DNA of 64,000 nucleotides from Bin5 sp965204705 (lineage in GTDB: Bacteria > Chloroflexota > Anaerolineae > Caldilineales > Caldilineaceae), in NCBI GenBank assembly GCA_965204705.1, contig OZ242006.1, positions 2,356,001 to 2,420,000 of the forward strand, given 5' to 3'. The notes beneath the pieces were generated by a model. It did not search any database and had not been told where the DNA came from. It was given only the letters and a program-made list of their open reading frames with translations. The number at the start of each line of letters is the position of its first letter. Position 1 is the first letter of the stretch. The translations under genes and the position numbers were made by a program. Shown in pieces: positions 43,001 through 51,694 of this stretch.

Positions 43001-44905
43001 ATCTTCAAGCGCCTGTTCCAGCGCTTCCCTTCCGCCGTTTACGTCAAACAGAATCGGAAGAGTCTTCGCGCGGAAACCCTCCGCGCCGCTGCTCTCAATG
43101 TGCCGTATCTTGGCCAGTTCCTGGTTCGTTATAATAGGCTGGCTAAGCTTGAGCTGCCGGCAGTTCTCTGGTTTGGTTTCAAGCAAGTTCAACTCTGTTC
43201 CCATCATTACTTCGGTGGCAGTGATCAACTCCTCGCGGATGGCGTCGATCGGCGGGTTGGTAACCTGAGCAAAAAGTTGCTTGAAATAGTTGTAGAGTAG
43301 CTGCGAATGGTTGGACAGGGCTGCGGCCGGTGTGTCATTCCCCATTGCCCCAAGCGCTTCGACCCCATCGGTCGCCATCGGTGCCAGAAGAATGCGCAAC
43401 TGTTCAAAAGTGTATCCAAATATCTGCTGTCGCTCGAGCATTGTATCGTGGTCGGCCCCGGGCACTTCGGCCTCTGGCTGCGGAATTTCGTCAAGGCTGA
43501 CCAAATGCTCGTCAAGCCACTCCCGATAGGGATGTGCGTTGGCCATCGTCTCCTTCAATTCCTCGTCGGAGATGATGCGTCCTTGGGAGGTATCTACCAG
43601 GAACATGCGCCCAGGTTCCAAACGCGCTTTCCTTAGAATGCGGTCCGGTTCCATCGGAAGGACACCGACTTCAGACGCCATCACTACCATGTCGTCCTTG
43701 GTGACGCAGTAGCGCGAGGGGCGCAACCCGTTGCGGTCCAGCACCGCGCCTACAATTGTGCCGTCTGTGAACACCATGGAAGCAGGCCCGTCCCAGGGCT
43801 CCATCATGGTGCTGTGATACTCGTAAAACGCCTTCTTGGCGTCGCTCATCGTTTCGTGCTGCGACCACGGCTCCGGGATCATCATCATCATGGCGTGAGG
43901 AAGTGTGCGCCCGGAAAGATAAAGGAATTCGAGAGTTTCGTCGAATTTGGCCGAATCGCTGCCATCATCATGTATGATGGGCAGAATCTTCTTAATGTCG
44001 GCGCCGAACAGCTCGCTCTCGAAATGGGATTGGCGGGCGTACATCCAGTTCTCGTTGCCGCGCAACGTATTGATCTCACCATTGTGAATCATGTACCGGT
44101 AGGGATGCGCACGCTCCCAACTGGGGAAAGTGTTGGTGCTGAAACGAGAATGGATGACGATCAGGGCCGATTCCATGTCCCCGTCCAGCAGGTCCGGGTA
44201 AAAGCCTTTGACCTGCGGCGCCATCAACATACCCTTATACACGACAGTGCGCGACGAGAGACTGGCAACGTAGAAGGCGTCCCCTTCTCGTAGCTGGGAG
44301 TAGCGGATCCGGTTTTCGGCCTGCTTTCGGATCACATACAGTTTACGTTCAAAGGAAAGGTCGTCGTTTCCGGTCAACCGGTTCGAGTTACGCCCGATGA
44401 AAACCTGCCGCACGACCGGTTCGCCGAGGCGGGCCGTATCACCCAACTCATCATTGGTCGTCGGAACAGTGCGCCAGCCTAGTACGGTCTGCCCTTCTGA
44501 GCGGATTATCCTTTCAAATTGCTGCTCACACAGAAAACGGTATTCCCGTCTCGGAGGAAGAAATATCATCCCGACAGCGTAGTCCCCCTCAGGAGGCAAT
44601 TCGATTCCCTCCTTTGCCGCGACTTTACGCATGAATTTGTCGGGCATCTGCATCAGCACGCCGGCCCCGTCGCCAGTATTCGGCTCGCATCCACACGCGC
44701 CCCGATGCGCAAGGTTATGTAGAACCTCCAGGCCTTGTGTGACAATGGCGTTTGACTTTTCGCCCTTAATGTTGACAACGAATCCCACACCGCAGGCGTC
44801 GTGCTCATAGCGAGGATCGTACAGGCCTTGCTTGGCCGGCAGACCAGTGTGCGAATGGGCTGTGGGATGATGGCTACAATAAGGAGTAAGTTTCACTTCC
44901 GACAT
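40085..44905 (-). CDS. gltB: Glutamate synthase large (alpha) subunit
   Basis: A 1606-residue subunit. Domain order: an amidotransferase domain whose catalytic Cys is in EHDACGVGF (about residue 38), a central domain, an FMN/3Fe-4S synthase domain (SGHDGGTGASPQTSIKHAG, then the cysteines of CIMMRVCHLDTCPVGVATQ), and a C-terminal beta-helix. The 37 residues before the Cys must be a propeptide removed to expose it, longer than in many relatives. A low-complexity stretch (SESNGHGLV ... ANGNGHGGQ) is inserted before the synthase domain. It heads the run gltB-gltD-leuC-leuD, and GAGGAGATG precedes ATG 44905. Confidence 0.95.
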   Translation of the reverse strand: MSEVKLTPYCSHHPTAHSHTGLPAKQGLYDPRYEHDACGVGFVVNIKGEKSNAIVTQGLEVLHNLAHRGACGCEPNTGDGAGVLMQMPDKFMRKVAAKEGIELPPEGDYAVGMIFLPPRREYRFLCEQQFERIIRSEGQTVLGWRTVPTTNDELGDTARLGEPVVRQVFIGRNSNRLTGNDDLSFERKLYVIRKQAENRIRYSQLREGDAFYVASLSSRTVVYKGMLMAPQVKGFYPDLLDGDMESALIVIHSRFSTNTFPSWERAHPYRYMIHNGEINTLRGNENWMYARQSHFESELFGADIKKILPIIHDDGSDSAKFDETLEFLYLSGRTLPHAMMMMIPEPWSQHETMSDAKKAFYEYHSTMMEPWDGPASMVFTDGTIVGAVLDRNGLRPSRYCVTKDDMVVMASEVGVLPMEPDRILRKARLEPGRMFLVDTSQGRIISDEELKETMANAHPYREWLDEHLVSLDEIPQPEAEVPGADHDTMLERQQIFGYTFEQLRILLAPMATDGVEALGAMGNDTPAAALSNHSQLLYNYFKQLFAQVTNPPIDAIREELITATEVMMGTELNLLETKPENCRQLKLSQPIITNQELAKIRHIESSGAEGFRAKTLPILFDVNGGREALEQALEDLFEAATEAIEEGINILILSDRGVGPGIAPIPALLATSGLHHHLIRNETRTQTALIVESGEPREVHHLALLIGFGATAVNPYLALETLDQMIQNRLLVDIDHDTAIYNYVKAAMKGVVKVLSKMGISTIQSYCGAQIFEALGLSQRLVDKYFTWTSSRVEGIGLNEIFSEIKIRHDRAYPVRLYAQSESNGHGLVATQPEVPAANGNGHGGQLLSPGGDYQWRKDGELHLFNPRTVHLLQKATRDNDYESFKAYTKDIDEMNKEWCNLRGLLEFDFAGARSIPIEEVEPVESICKRFKTGAMSYGSISKEAHETLAIAMNRIGGRSNTGEGGEDPARYMLEPNGDSKNSAIKQVASARFGVTSNYLVNARELQIKMAQGAKPGEGGQLPGKKVYPWIAEVRHSTPGVGLISPPPHHDIYSIEDLAELIHDLKNSNHHARINVKLVSEVGVGTVAAGVAKGHADVILISGHDGGTGASPQTSIKHAGLPWELGVAETHQTLLINNLRSRVVVETDGQLKTGRDLAVAALLGAEEYGFATSPLVALGCIMMRVCHLDTCPVGVATQNPELRKMYTGDPQHVVNFMYFIAQELREYMAKLGFRTVNEMIGRTDCLQPPQSIEHWKAQGIDLTAILHRPDVPADWGRYCQIDQDHGLDKALDNTTLLDLCMPALENSMEEVQRAQVAQGGEGIESSLKRVKQSLPIHNTNRVVGTITGSEITRRFGPDGLPEDTIQLHFRGAAGQSFGAFIPNGMTLELEGDGNDYFGKGLSGGKIIAYPPYGSTFKAEDNIIIGNVAFYGATSGQAYIRGMAGERFCVRNSGMHAVIEGVGDHGCEYMTGGRVVVLGRTGRNFAAGMSGGIAYVLDEKPVDGVRFDKRVNLEMVEIGKLEDAEEIEEVREMIQRHYAYTNSEVAGRILSDWDSYVDSFVKVLPRDYKRMQQCLAEVEAMGLKGAEAMMAAFERNSQDLAARVSGN

Positions 44906-45111
44906 TTCGACATCTCCTCAGCTAGATCTTCTGGTTCGCATCAAGCAATTACAGCTTATGGTTAAGCGATATCCACTCTGCTTCAGAGCGGTTTTGGCCA
45001 ACTACTGATGCGAAGGAAGAGCGTGAGCAAAGACCGGATGACGTCGTTGTCGAACCGCGAAGACCTTGCCTACAGGTGTATTCAGGCCAGAAAGACCCGT
45101 GATGATTTCGA

Positions 45112-45130
45112 CCAATTTACACGAAATTGG
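45112..45130. repeat. Short perfect palindrome
   Basis: CCAATTT-ACACG-AAATTGG, a 7-bp arm inverted repeat between the YbjQ-like gene and gltB. Without a T-run it may be an operator or structural element in the gltB upstream region. Confidence 0.35.
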
Positions 45131-45138
45131 CCGGTCCG

Positions 45139-45468
45139 TCAACTTTCCGGCCCTCTGGGAGACAAGCGGTAACCATTGCCGTAAATAATCAGTTCCACGC
45201 CGCCGTCTACGACTACGGGATGGCTGAACTTAATGCCCATAACACCGTCATATCCCTTGGCAGAAGCCTTGTCCTCCAGATCAGACAGGCCTTGTTCGAT
45301 GGCGCTTTCAATGAGCGACTCGTAGTGAGACATTCGTCCCCCGACGAGATTCCTGATGTTCTCCCGCACGTCCCTGACAATGTTGGCGGCGTACACAACG
45401 ACGACGACGAGCAGTTCGCCAACTTCGGCGTCTGGGTAATGGTGTTGGTCCAGAGCTACAAGGTTCAT
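45139..45468 (-). CDS. YbjQ/UPF0145-family protein
   Basis: A 109-residue protein of the YbjQ/UPF0145 (DUF74) family: it has the GELLVVVVVYAANIVRDVRE strand-helix, IRNLVGGRMSHYESLIESAI and the closing AKGYDGVMGIKFS. The fold is known structurally to form pentamers, but the cellular function is not established. Its start overlaps the stop of the 665-residue membrane-protein gene by 4 bases (ATGA), so the two are coupled. Slightly divergent from family consensus (Tyr-Asp in place of Ala-Asp/Asn near the end). Confidence 0.78.
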   Translation of the reverse strand: MNLVALDQHHYPDAEVGELLVVVVVYAANIVRDVRENIRNLVGGRMSHYESLIESAIEQGLSDLEDKASAKGYDGVMGIKFSHPVVVDGGVELIIYGNGYRLSPRGPES

Positions 45469-47462
45469 CGTCGGCTTTCCCCTCTGCCGCCGCCCTCGGT
45501 TCCCTCTGGATCCTGGCCATGGCCCTCGCGGTCATCGGGGAGTACCACCGTTACATTGACGTCTTGATTTTTACGGCGGGGCACATACCTTCGCCAGAGA
45601 AACGACAGCGCGATCAAAGCTACAACCAAGTACATTGAACTCCTCAAGACTGCCCCGTCAAAGTGCCAGAACAGAGCCCAGGGCACTTCACCGGAAAGAA
45701 CTGGACTTATCGATGTCAGCATATCAAAGACCTGCCCTACCAGTGTCTTAGCTGTCGACTTCCGGGTGATATAGTCCAGCGTCTCTTCGAAGTCCTGGCT
45801 TTCCATCAAAGCCACCTGAATCAACTCGACGCCCAGTTCAGTAATCAAATGCGGCTCTCGGAGGACTCGGTCAACAAGAACGTTTCTCTCTTGCGCCTCC
45901 AGTCTGAACAGATAAGCCTTCGCCAGCCAAGACAGTTCCTCCGGGGACAGCATCCCCAAGACCTGTTCGATCTGCTGGGTTGGCAAGGCCAGAACAGCGT
46001 CTCGTTCCCCGCGGTCAAGCAGCATTGCCTTATGAATGAGCTCAGAATCGTTCAGTTCAAGTACTCGCGCCAGGTCCGCCCGGTCCCTGAAGTCGGAAGG
46101 GGATGCAACGCGGTAAAGCTCTGTCGCTACGAGCTGTACGGTCAGCGACCCCGCCAGATCTGCCCACGCAATGACTGCGTCAGGATCCACGCCCAACTCC
46201 AGCATTTCAAGGACCTCTTCAGGGAGGGCGAGTAAGCGTTCGAACTGTCCCTTGTCTAGCAGACTTTCAAGTCCTTCCAATCCGACCTTAGCCTCCACTA
46301 CCGCGACAAAATTGGCCAGCTTCTTTACTTCTGGGACAGCGGTAATATCCAGAATCGCTTTGAAGCGCGTGTTGCTCTCGGCAAGTTGCAACACGCGGAC
46401 ATACTTGCTACGAAACTCCTGCCACTGACTGTAAACATCGTTGGAAACGGAGCGGGCCAGTTCCGAGAGATTAAGTTCATCTTGAAGCTCTTCATGCACT
46501 TGGTTCGCGATATGGTTGCGAAGTTCCGCCTTCGTCTCGTCCCCCTGGAGAATGCTCCTGATCTGTGGGAATGCTCCCTCTCCTGCTTTGACAACGTCCC
46601 AAATAATGAGACCGCCACCGACAATCCAGCCAACCAGAGGAATCGCCGAGGTGGCCAGCTTCCCCAAAATGCGCACGATGACCTTGCCGGCAATGTTCTG
46701 GGCCATCTTTGCCGCGAACCGCTTCGCGAGTTGAGTCCCGATGATGACGGCGACACCACTCAAGAGTTCGGGGTGCAACTCCACGATATCTAGGATGGTT
46801 GCGTTTTCCGGGTCGGGATCGACAATTATCTCGTCGATTTTCTCTTGAATGTGCTCTTCCAATACTGCAGCCATCGTCTGAGAAAATGAATCGCCGATAA
46901 ATGCCTGAACACAATGCAATGCTGAAGAAGCCGACTGGGCAGTCATGATTCGGATTTCAGTGACAAGCTCATCAGCAATGTTTTCGGACAACTGATTGAA
47001 TGCTGCGACGAATGTCTCGGAGCCAAATGCGTAAGTCGCAACCTTCTCCGTCAATTCTACTGTCGTTTCAGCAGACCAATTGGACTTTATTCGTTCCCAC
47101 CAATCAGATTCGTTGCGGACCTCTTCGATAGCTGCGTCCACCGCCGCATCGACCGTGGCATCGAGACCTAACTCATCCCACTCTCGCTCGACAATAGCAA
47201 CCGTCTTCAAAAGGATTTCTTCAGGCTCAAATATGGATTGGGTGATCTCATTCAACTCGTCCCGTAGACGAGCTTCTTCAATCTGGTCACATTCTTGGAA
47301 AGTGTAAGCTACTGGTGACGTCTCCTGAGCGAGAGCGTGGCGCGCCGGCACGACTGAGGAGAGCAGAATGGCGATGAAGAAGGCGTTTGCAAGCCGCTGA
47401 CAGATACCAGTGTCGCCGCAAGGCCGGTAGCTTATCAGCACAACTTTTCGAATTCTTTTCAT
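45465..47462 (-). CDS. Large predicted membrane-anchored protein of unknown function
   Basis: A 665-residue protein not recognised as any known family. Visible features: an N-terminal signal-like hydrophobic segment (about residues 27-46, ending ALAQE), a long acidic helical region (50-215), a Gly-rich hydrophobic segment (about 267-291, SAIPLVGWIVGGGLIIWDVV), a second acidic helical region with a partial internal repeat (LLDKGQFERLLALP at about 401 and LLDRGERDAVLALP at about 482), a C-terminal membrane helix (about 607-624) and a charged, Gly-rich cytoplasmic tail. Likely outside-facing between its anchors. It is coupled by a 4-base overlap to the YbjQ-like gene. Confidence 0.7.
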   Translation of the reverse strand: MKRIRKVVLISYRPCGDTGICQRLANAFFIAILLSSVVPARHALAQETSPVAYTFQECDQIEEARLRDELNEITQSIFEPEEILLKTVAIVEREWDELGLDATVDAAVDAAIEEVRNESDWWERIKSNWSAETTVELTEKVATYAFGSETFVAAFNQLSENIADELVTEIRIMTAQSASSALHCVQAFIGDSFSQTMAAVLEEHIQEKIDEIIVDPDPENATILDIVELHPELLSGVAVIIGTQLAKRFAAKMAQNIAGKVIVRILGKLATSAIPLVGWIVGGGLIIWDVVKAGEGAFPQIRSILQGDETKAELRNHIANQVHEELQDELNLSELARSVSNDVYSQWQEFRSKYVRVLQLAESNTRFKAILDITAVPEVKKLANFVAVVEAKVGLEGLESLLDKGQFERLLALPEEVLEMLELGVDPDAVIAWADLAGSLTVQLVATELYRVASPSDFRDRADLARVLELNDSELIHKAMLLDRGERDAVLALPTQQIEQVLGMLSPEELSWLAKAYLFRLEAQERNVLVDRVLREPHLITELGVELIQVALMESQDFEETLDYITRKSTAKTLVGQVFDMLTSISPVLSGEVPWALFWHFDGAVLRSSMYLVVALIALSFLWRRYVPRRKNQDVNVTVVLPDDREGHGQDPEGTEGGGRGESRR

Positions 47463-47888
47463 GACAGAAATTTAGGGCCCGAGGAATTAATGGTGAAGAA
47501 GCTCACATCTCGTCGTTCTACTTTTCGACACGTCTCAGAATTTCGGAAGACCGATTCCCCTCGATCACTCTATTCGAGAGAGTCGGCGCGACGACCGCAT
47601 CAGATCGCCTATCCCAAACAAAAGCTTCTTTTTTGAAGGCTCAAGGAAAATTCGACAGGGCTTCCGATTGACCTTGTGTTTTCTCCCTACTGCAACCTGA
47701 TTGGATCGAAAAGGAGAAGGGTGGAGAACTCCAGTTTAGGGCTCGCAAGACAGTTCTGAAGGCAGAAGAGTGGTTAACGGGAAACAGGGCCGCCCGAACG
47801 AATCGAATGGTCGAGCCTTCGGACCGCGATTTCATCATCGCGTGTCCTTCAATCCTTACCCCTTCAATGCTACGGCCCGATCCAAATT
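47463..47888. other. Intergenic region, no gene seen
   Basis: This 426-base stretch lies between the start of the 665-residue protein gene and the leuA terminator. Short open frames lack ribosome-binding sites and recognisable sequence. A promoter for the minus-strand gene must lie here or nearby, but none stood out. Confidence 0.5.
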
Positions 47889-47924
47889 ACAAAAGCGGCG
47901 ATTGGGTTTACCCAATCGCCGCTT
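47889..47924 (-). terminator. Intrinsic terminator after leuA
   Basis: Perfect 14-bp inverted repeat AAGCGGCGATTGGG / CCCAATCGCCGCTT with a 4-base loop, 18 bases past the leuA stop. On the minus strand it is followed by TTTTGTAATTT. It ends the ilvBNC-leuA unit. Confidence 0.88.
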
Positions 47925-47942
47925 GGTATTTTCCAACCTTCC

Positions 47943-49715
47943 TCAGATTCCAACTGTAGCCACCCCGGTATCATCGGCCGCAATCGCGACCTCGGCCTCA
48001 TCTTGGTCGGCCGCACATAGCTTGTTCAGCGCCTGCAAATAGGCCTTCGTGCTCGCCACAATAATATCCGTATCCACCCCGCGGCCACTGAACAACCGCC
48101 GCCGCGGACGCCCCTGCGCGGTCCTGCTATGACCGCGACTCTCCGGCGCCTCGATACGCACGGTCACGTCTCCGTTGGCGTCAATCCCCTCAGTCACCGC
48201 CTGCACCAAGAATTCAGTTAGTTCATTCGGCTGCTGCACGACCTTGTCGATGCAAGTGTACACGGCATCCACAGGGCCCGCGCCAAAACTGGCCTCGGTG
48301 ACCTCCGCGCCTGTCTCGTTGTTGCGCAACGTGGCCACCGCCGTGGGAGTCATGTTAGTACCACACTGCACCTGCACGCCCAGCAGCTCCCAGACCTCAA
48401 CCGGCTGATACAGTTCATCCGCCACCAGCGCCTCAATGTCAGCGTCGGTTACAGTCTTCTTCTTGTCGGCCAGGTCCTTGAAACGAGTAAACACCTCGTT
48501 CAGGTTTTCCCTGTCCAGGTGATAGCCCATCTCCTGCAGGCGAACACCGAGTGCATGGCGGCCCGAGTGTTTGCCCAAAACCAGGCGGCTTTGGTGCAAA
48601 CCGATAGTGTCCGCATCCATGATCTCGTACGTGCGCTTGTTCTTCAGCATCCCATCCTGGTGAATGCCGGCCTCGTGCGCGAAAGCATTTGTTCCAACGA
48701 TCGCCTTGTTTGGCTGAATGACCATGCCGGTGTAGCGGCTGACCATGTCGCTGCTTCGGTGGATCTCCTGACTACGGATGTTTGTGCCCAGGTCGAACAC
48801 CGACTGGCGTGTGTACAACGCCATCACCGTCTCTTCCAGGCTGGTGTTCCCGGCCCGCTCTCCAATCCCGTTTATGGTAACCTCCACCTGGCGAGCGCCG
48901 TTCTGTACGCCGGCCAGCGTGTTTGCCGTCGCCAGCCCCAGGTCATTATGGCAGTGAACGCTGAAGATAACGTCCTTTCCTCCTTCGACGTTCTCGCGCA
49001 GGTACTCGATCAGCTCGCCAAACTCCTCCGGCGTTGTGTAGCCGACCGTATCAGGAATATTTAAGGTGGTCGCGCCCGCCTGAACGGCTACGCTACAGAC
49101 CTTGACGAGAAACTCCGGGTCGCTGCGGCCGGCATCTTCCGGGCTGAATTCGACGTTGTCACAGAGGCTGCGCGCATACTGCACCATGTCGCCTACTGTT
49201 TCCAATACTTCGTTCGGCGACATGCGCAGCTTGTGCTGCATGTGGATGTCGCTGGTAGCGAGGAACGTGTGGATTCGGGGACGCACCGCGCCCTGCACCG
49301 CCTCCCAGGCCTTGTCAATGTCGTCCTTGTTGGCCCTGGCAAGGCCGGCGATAAAGGGCGGCGCACTGACCTTGCCGTCTTCGTCTATGCGAGGAGTGCG
49401 GCCAACAGTCTCGGCGATGCGCTTTACCGCGGCCAGATCGCCGGGCGAGGCCGCCGGAAAACCGGCCTCCATAATATCAATGCCCAATCGTCCCAGCTGC
49501 CGGGCGATCTCTAGCTTCTCCTGCTCGTTCAGCGTGGCCCCGGGGGACTGTTCCCCATCACGAAGCGTGGTATCGAAGACGAGAACCGTGTTTCCGTGAG
49601 CGACATCTTTCGCCCACTGTTCGGCGTCGGTCACACTGAACTGTTCTACGTCAATCGGAGGGCCGCCGTCCTCAGCGGCTTCGTCCTCTTGTTGCACATC
49701 AATGGTGTTGGTCAT
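47943..49715 (-). CDS. leuA: 2-isopropylmalate synthase
   Basis: A 590-residue DRE-TIM condensing enzyme that joins 2-oxoisovalerate and acetyl-CoA, the first leucine-specific step. Motifs: VFDTTLRDGEQSPGATL (catalytic Arg/Asp), GIDIMEAGFPAASPGD (LeuA-type, unlike CimA), FSVHCHNDLGLATAN, VEVTINGIGERAGN (His/Asn). The C-terminal LeuA regulatory domain (leucine feedback in the family) is present from about residue 435, with a basic low-complexity insertion near 540. It has a 40-residue N-terminal extension. GGAGG precedes ATG 49715, within the preceding small ORF, whose TGA overlaps the start. Confidence 0.95.
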   Translation of the reverse strand: MTNTIDVQQEDEAAEDGGPPIDVEQFSVTDAEQWAKDVAHGNTVLVFDTTLRDGEQSPGATLNEQEKLEIARQLGRLGIDIMEAGFPAASPGDLAAVKRIAETVGRTPRIDEDGKVSAPPFIAGLARANKDDIDKAWEAVQGAVRPRIHTFLATSDIHMQHKLRMSPNEVLETVGDMVQYARSLCDNVEFSPEDAGRSDPEFLVKVCSVAVQAGATTLNIPDTVGYTTPEEFGELIEYLRENVEGGKDVIFSVHCHNDLGLATANTLAGVQNGARQVEVTINGIGERAGNTSLEETVMALYTRQSVFDLGTNIRSQEIHRSSDMVSRYTGMVIQPNKAIVGTNAFAHEAGIHQDGMLKNKRTYEIMDADTIGLHQSRLVLGKHSGRHALGVRLQEMGYHLDRENLNEVFTRFKDLADKKKTVTDADIEALVADELYQPVEVWELLGVQVQCGTNMTPTAVATLRNNETGAEVTEASFGAGPVDAVYTCIDKVVQQPNELTEFLVQAVTEGIDANGDVTVRIEAPESRGHSRTAQGRPRRRLFSGRGVDTDIIVASTKAYLQALNKLCAADQDEAEVAIAADDTGVATVGI

Positions 49716-49849
49716 GGCAAGTTGCCTCCGGAGGTGATTACGTTCAAGAGATGACAGTTTCGCTCCCCCTCGCTCAGATCGACGGGGGGCGTCGCGAACG
49801 CGGCGTGCGACTCACTGTTTCGCATAAGGTCACTAAGGCCGTCATCCAT
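49712..49849 (-). CDS. Small ORF translationally coupled to leuA
   Basis: A 45-codon frame with the strongest ribosome-binding sequence in the neighbourhood (AAAGGAGGTGA, GGAGG 8 bases before ATG 49849; an in-frame ATG lies at 49855). It opens MDDGLSDLMRNSES and ends VITSGGNLP; its stop TGA overlaps the leuA start ATG by 4 bases (ATGA). It fills almost the whole ilvC-leuA gap. The peptide is not especially rich in Leu, so a classical leader is less likely than a small protein or a translational coupler. No family recognised. Confidence 0.6.
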   Translation of the reverse strand: MDDGLSDLMRNSESHAAFATPPVDLSEGERNCHLLNVITSGGNLP

Positions 49850-49894
49850 GCCCATCACCTCCTTTCCAGACAAAATACCCGTGGTGCCAATCGA

Positions 49895-50896
<1,002 letters not shown>

Positions 50897-51043
50897 TTTC
50901 CCCTCCGAGGATCTGTTTTCCTTGTCTTTGAATGCTTCCTAAACGTTCGCTGTCGACCCGCATGCAATCGGGAGGCCCGTTCTTGCAGAAAGTGCCTCGT
51001 CCGCGCAAGCCACAGTCATAAACAATTCTAACTGAATTACAAG

Positions 51044-51604
51044 CTACTCCTGGTCAGCGTGCCCGCTACCGTTGAGGCTTGCCGCGGCCTTGAATATCGA
51101 GGTCGACTGCTTATTCCTTCTGGGCCGTTCATCACCGCGACACAGTGCCACGCGGCCTGTCCGCACCATCTCCTCGATACCGAACGGGCGCAGCAGCTCG
51201 ATCAACGAATCGACCTTGTCTTCCGTGCCAACCGCCTGCACGACCAGGTTCTCAGCGTTGACATCCACGATCTGAGCCCGGTAAATCTCGGCGAACTGCA
51301 TAATCTCCCCGCGAGTCGCCGGCGTCGTCCTAACCCGGATCAATGCCAGCTCGCGCAAGATGGCCAGTCGGTTCGTAATGTCCTCCACCGCAGTGACGTC
51401 CACCACTTTGCGCAGCTGCTTGACGACCTGGTCCGCAACCCGTTCGTCACCATCCACCACAAAAGTCATACGGCTGATGCCGGGCGTTTCGCTATGGCTG
51501 ACCTGCAGGCTGTCTATATTGAAGTTGCGCCTACGCAGCATGCCGGACACACGGTTCAGCACGCCAGGTTTATCTCGCATCCAGGCAACAAGTGTGTATT
51601 GCAT
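51044..51604 (-). CDS. ilvN: Acetolactate synthase small (regulatory) subunit
   Basis: A 186-residue subunit with an N-terminal ACT domain (LVAWMRDKPGVLNRVSGMLRR, then NIDSLQVSHSETPGISRMTF), the usual valine-binding module, and a C-terminal domain. It activates IlvB and gives feedback control. The last 25 residues (RNKQSTSIFK onward) form a basic tail not usual in shorter relatives. It follows ilvB by 90 bases. Confidence 0.94.
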   Translation of the reverse strand: MQYTLVAWMRDKPGVLNRVSGMLRRRNFNIDSLQVSHSETPGISRMTFVVDGDERVADQVVKQLRKVVDVTAVEDITNRLAILRELALIRVRTTPATRGEIMQFAEIYRAQIVDVNAENLVVQAVGTEDKVDSLIELLRPFGIEEMVRTGRVALCRGDERPRRNKQSTSIFKAAASLNGSGHADQE

Positions 51605-51694
51605 CGGTTTCCCCTGTGGCTAACTGTGTCGCGGAGCCCCTCGGCACTGACCTGAAGGCGACTACGAACCGCCAGCGTTTGCTTGACTGAATTC

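Noticed and set aside
47641..47838. Minus-strand frame of 65 codons between leuA and the 665-residue protein gene
   Set aside because: No ribosome-binding site, low-complexity Ser/Arg composition and no family.
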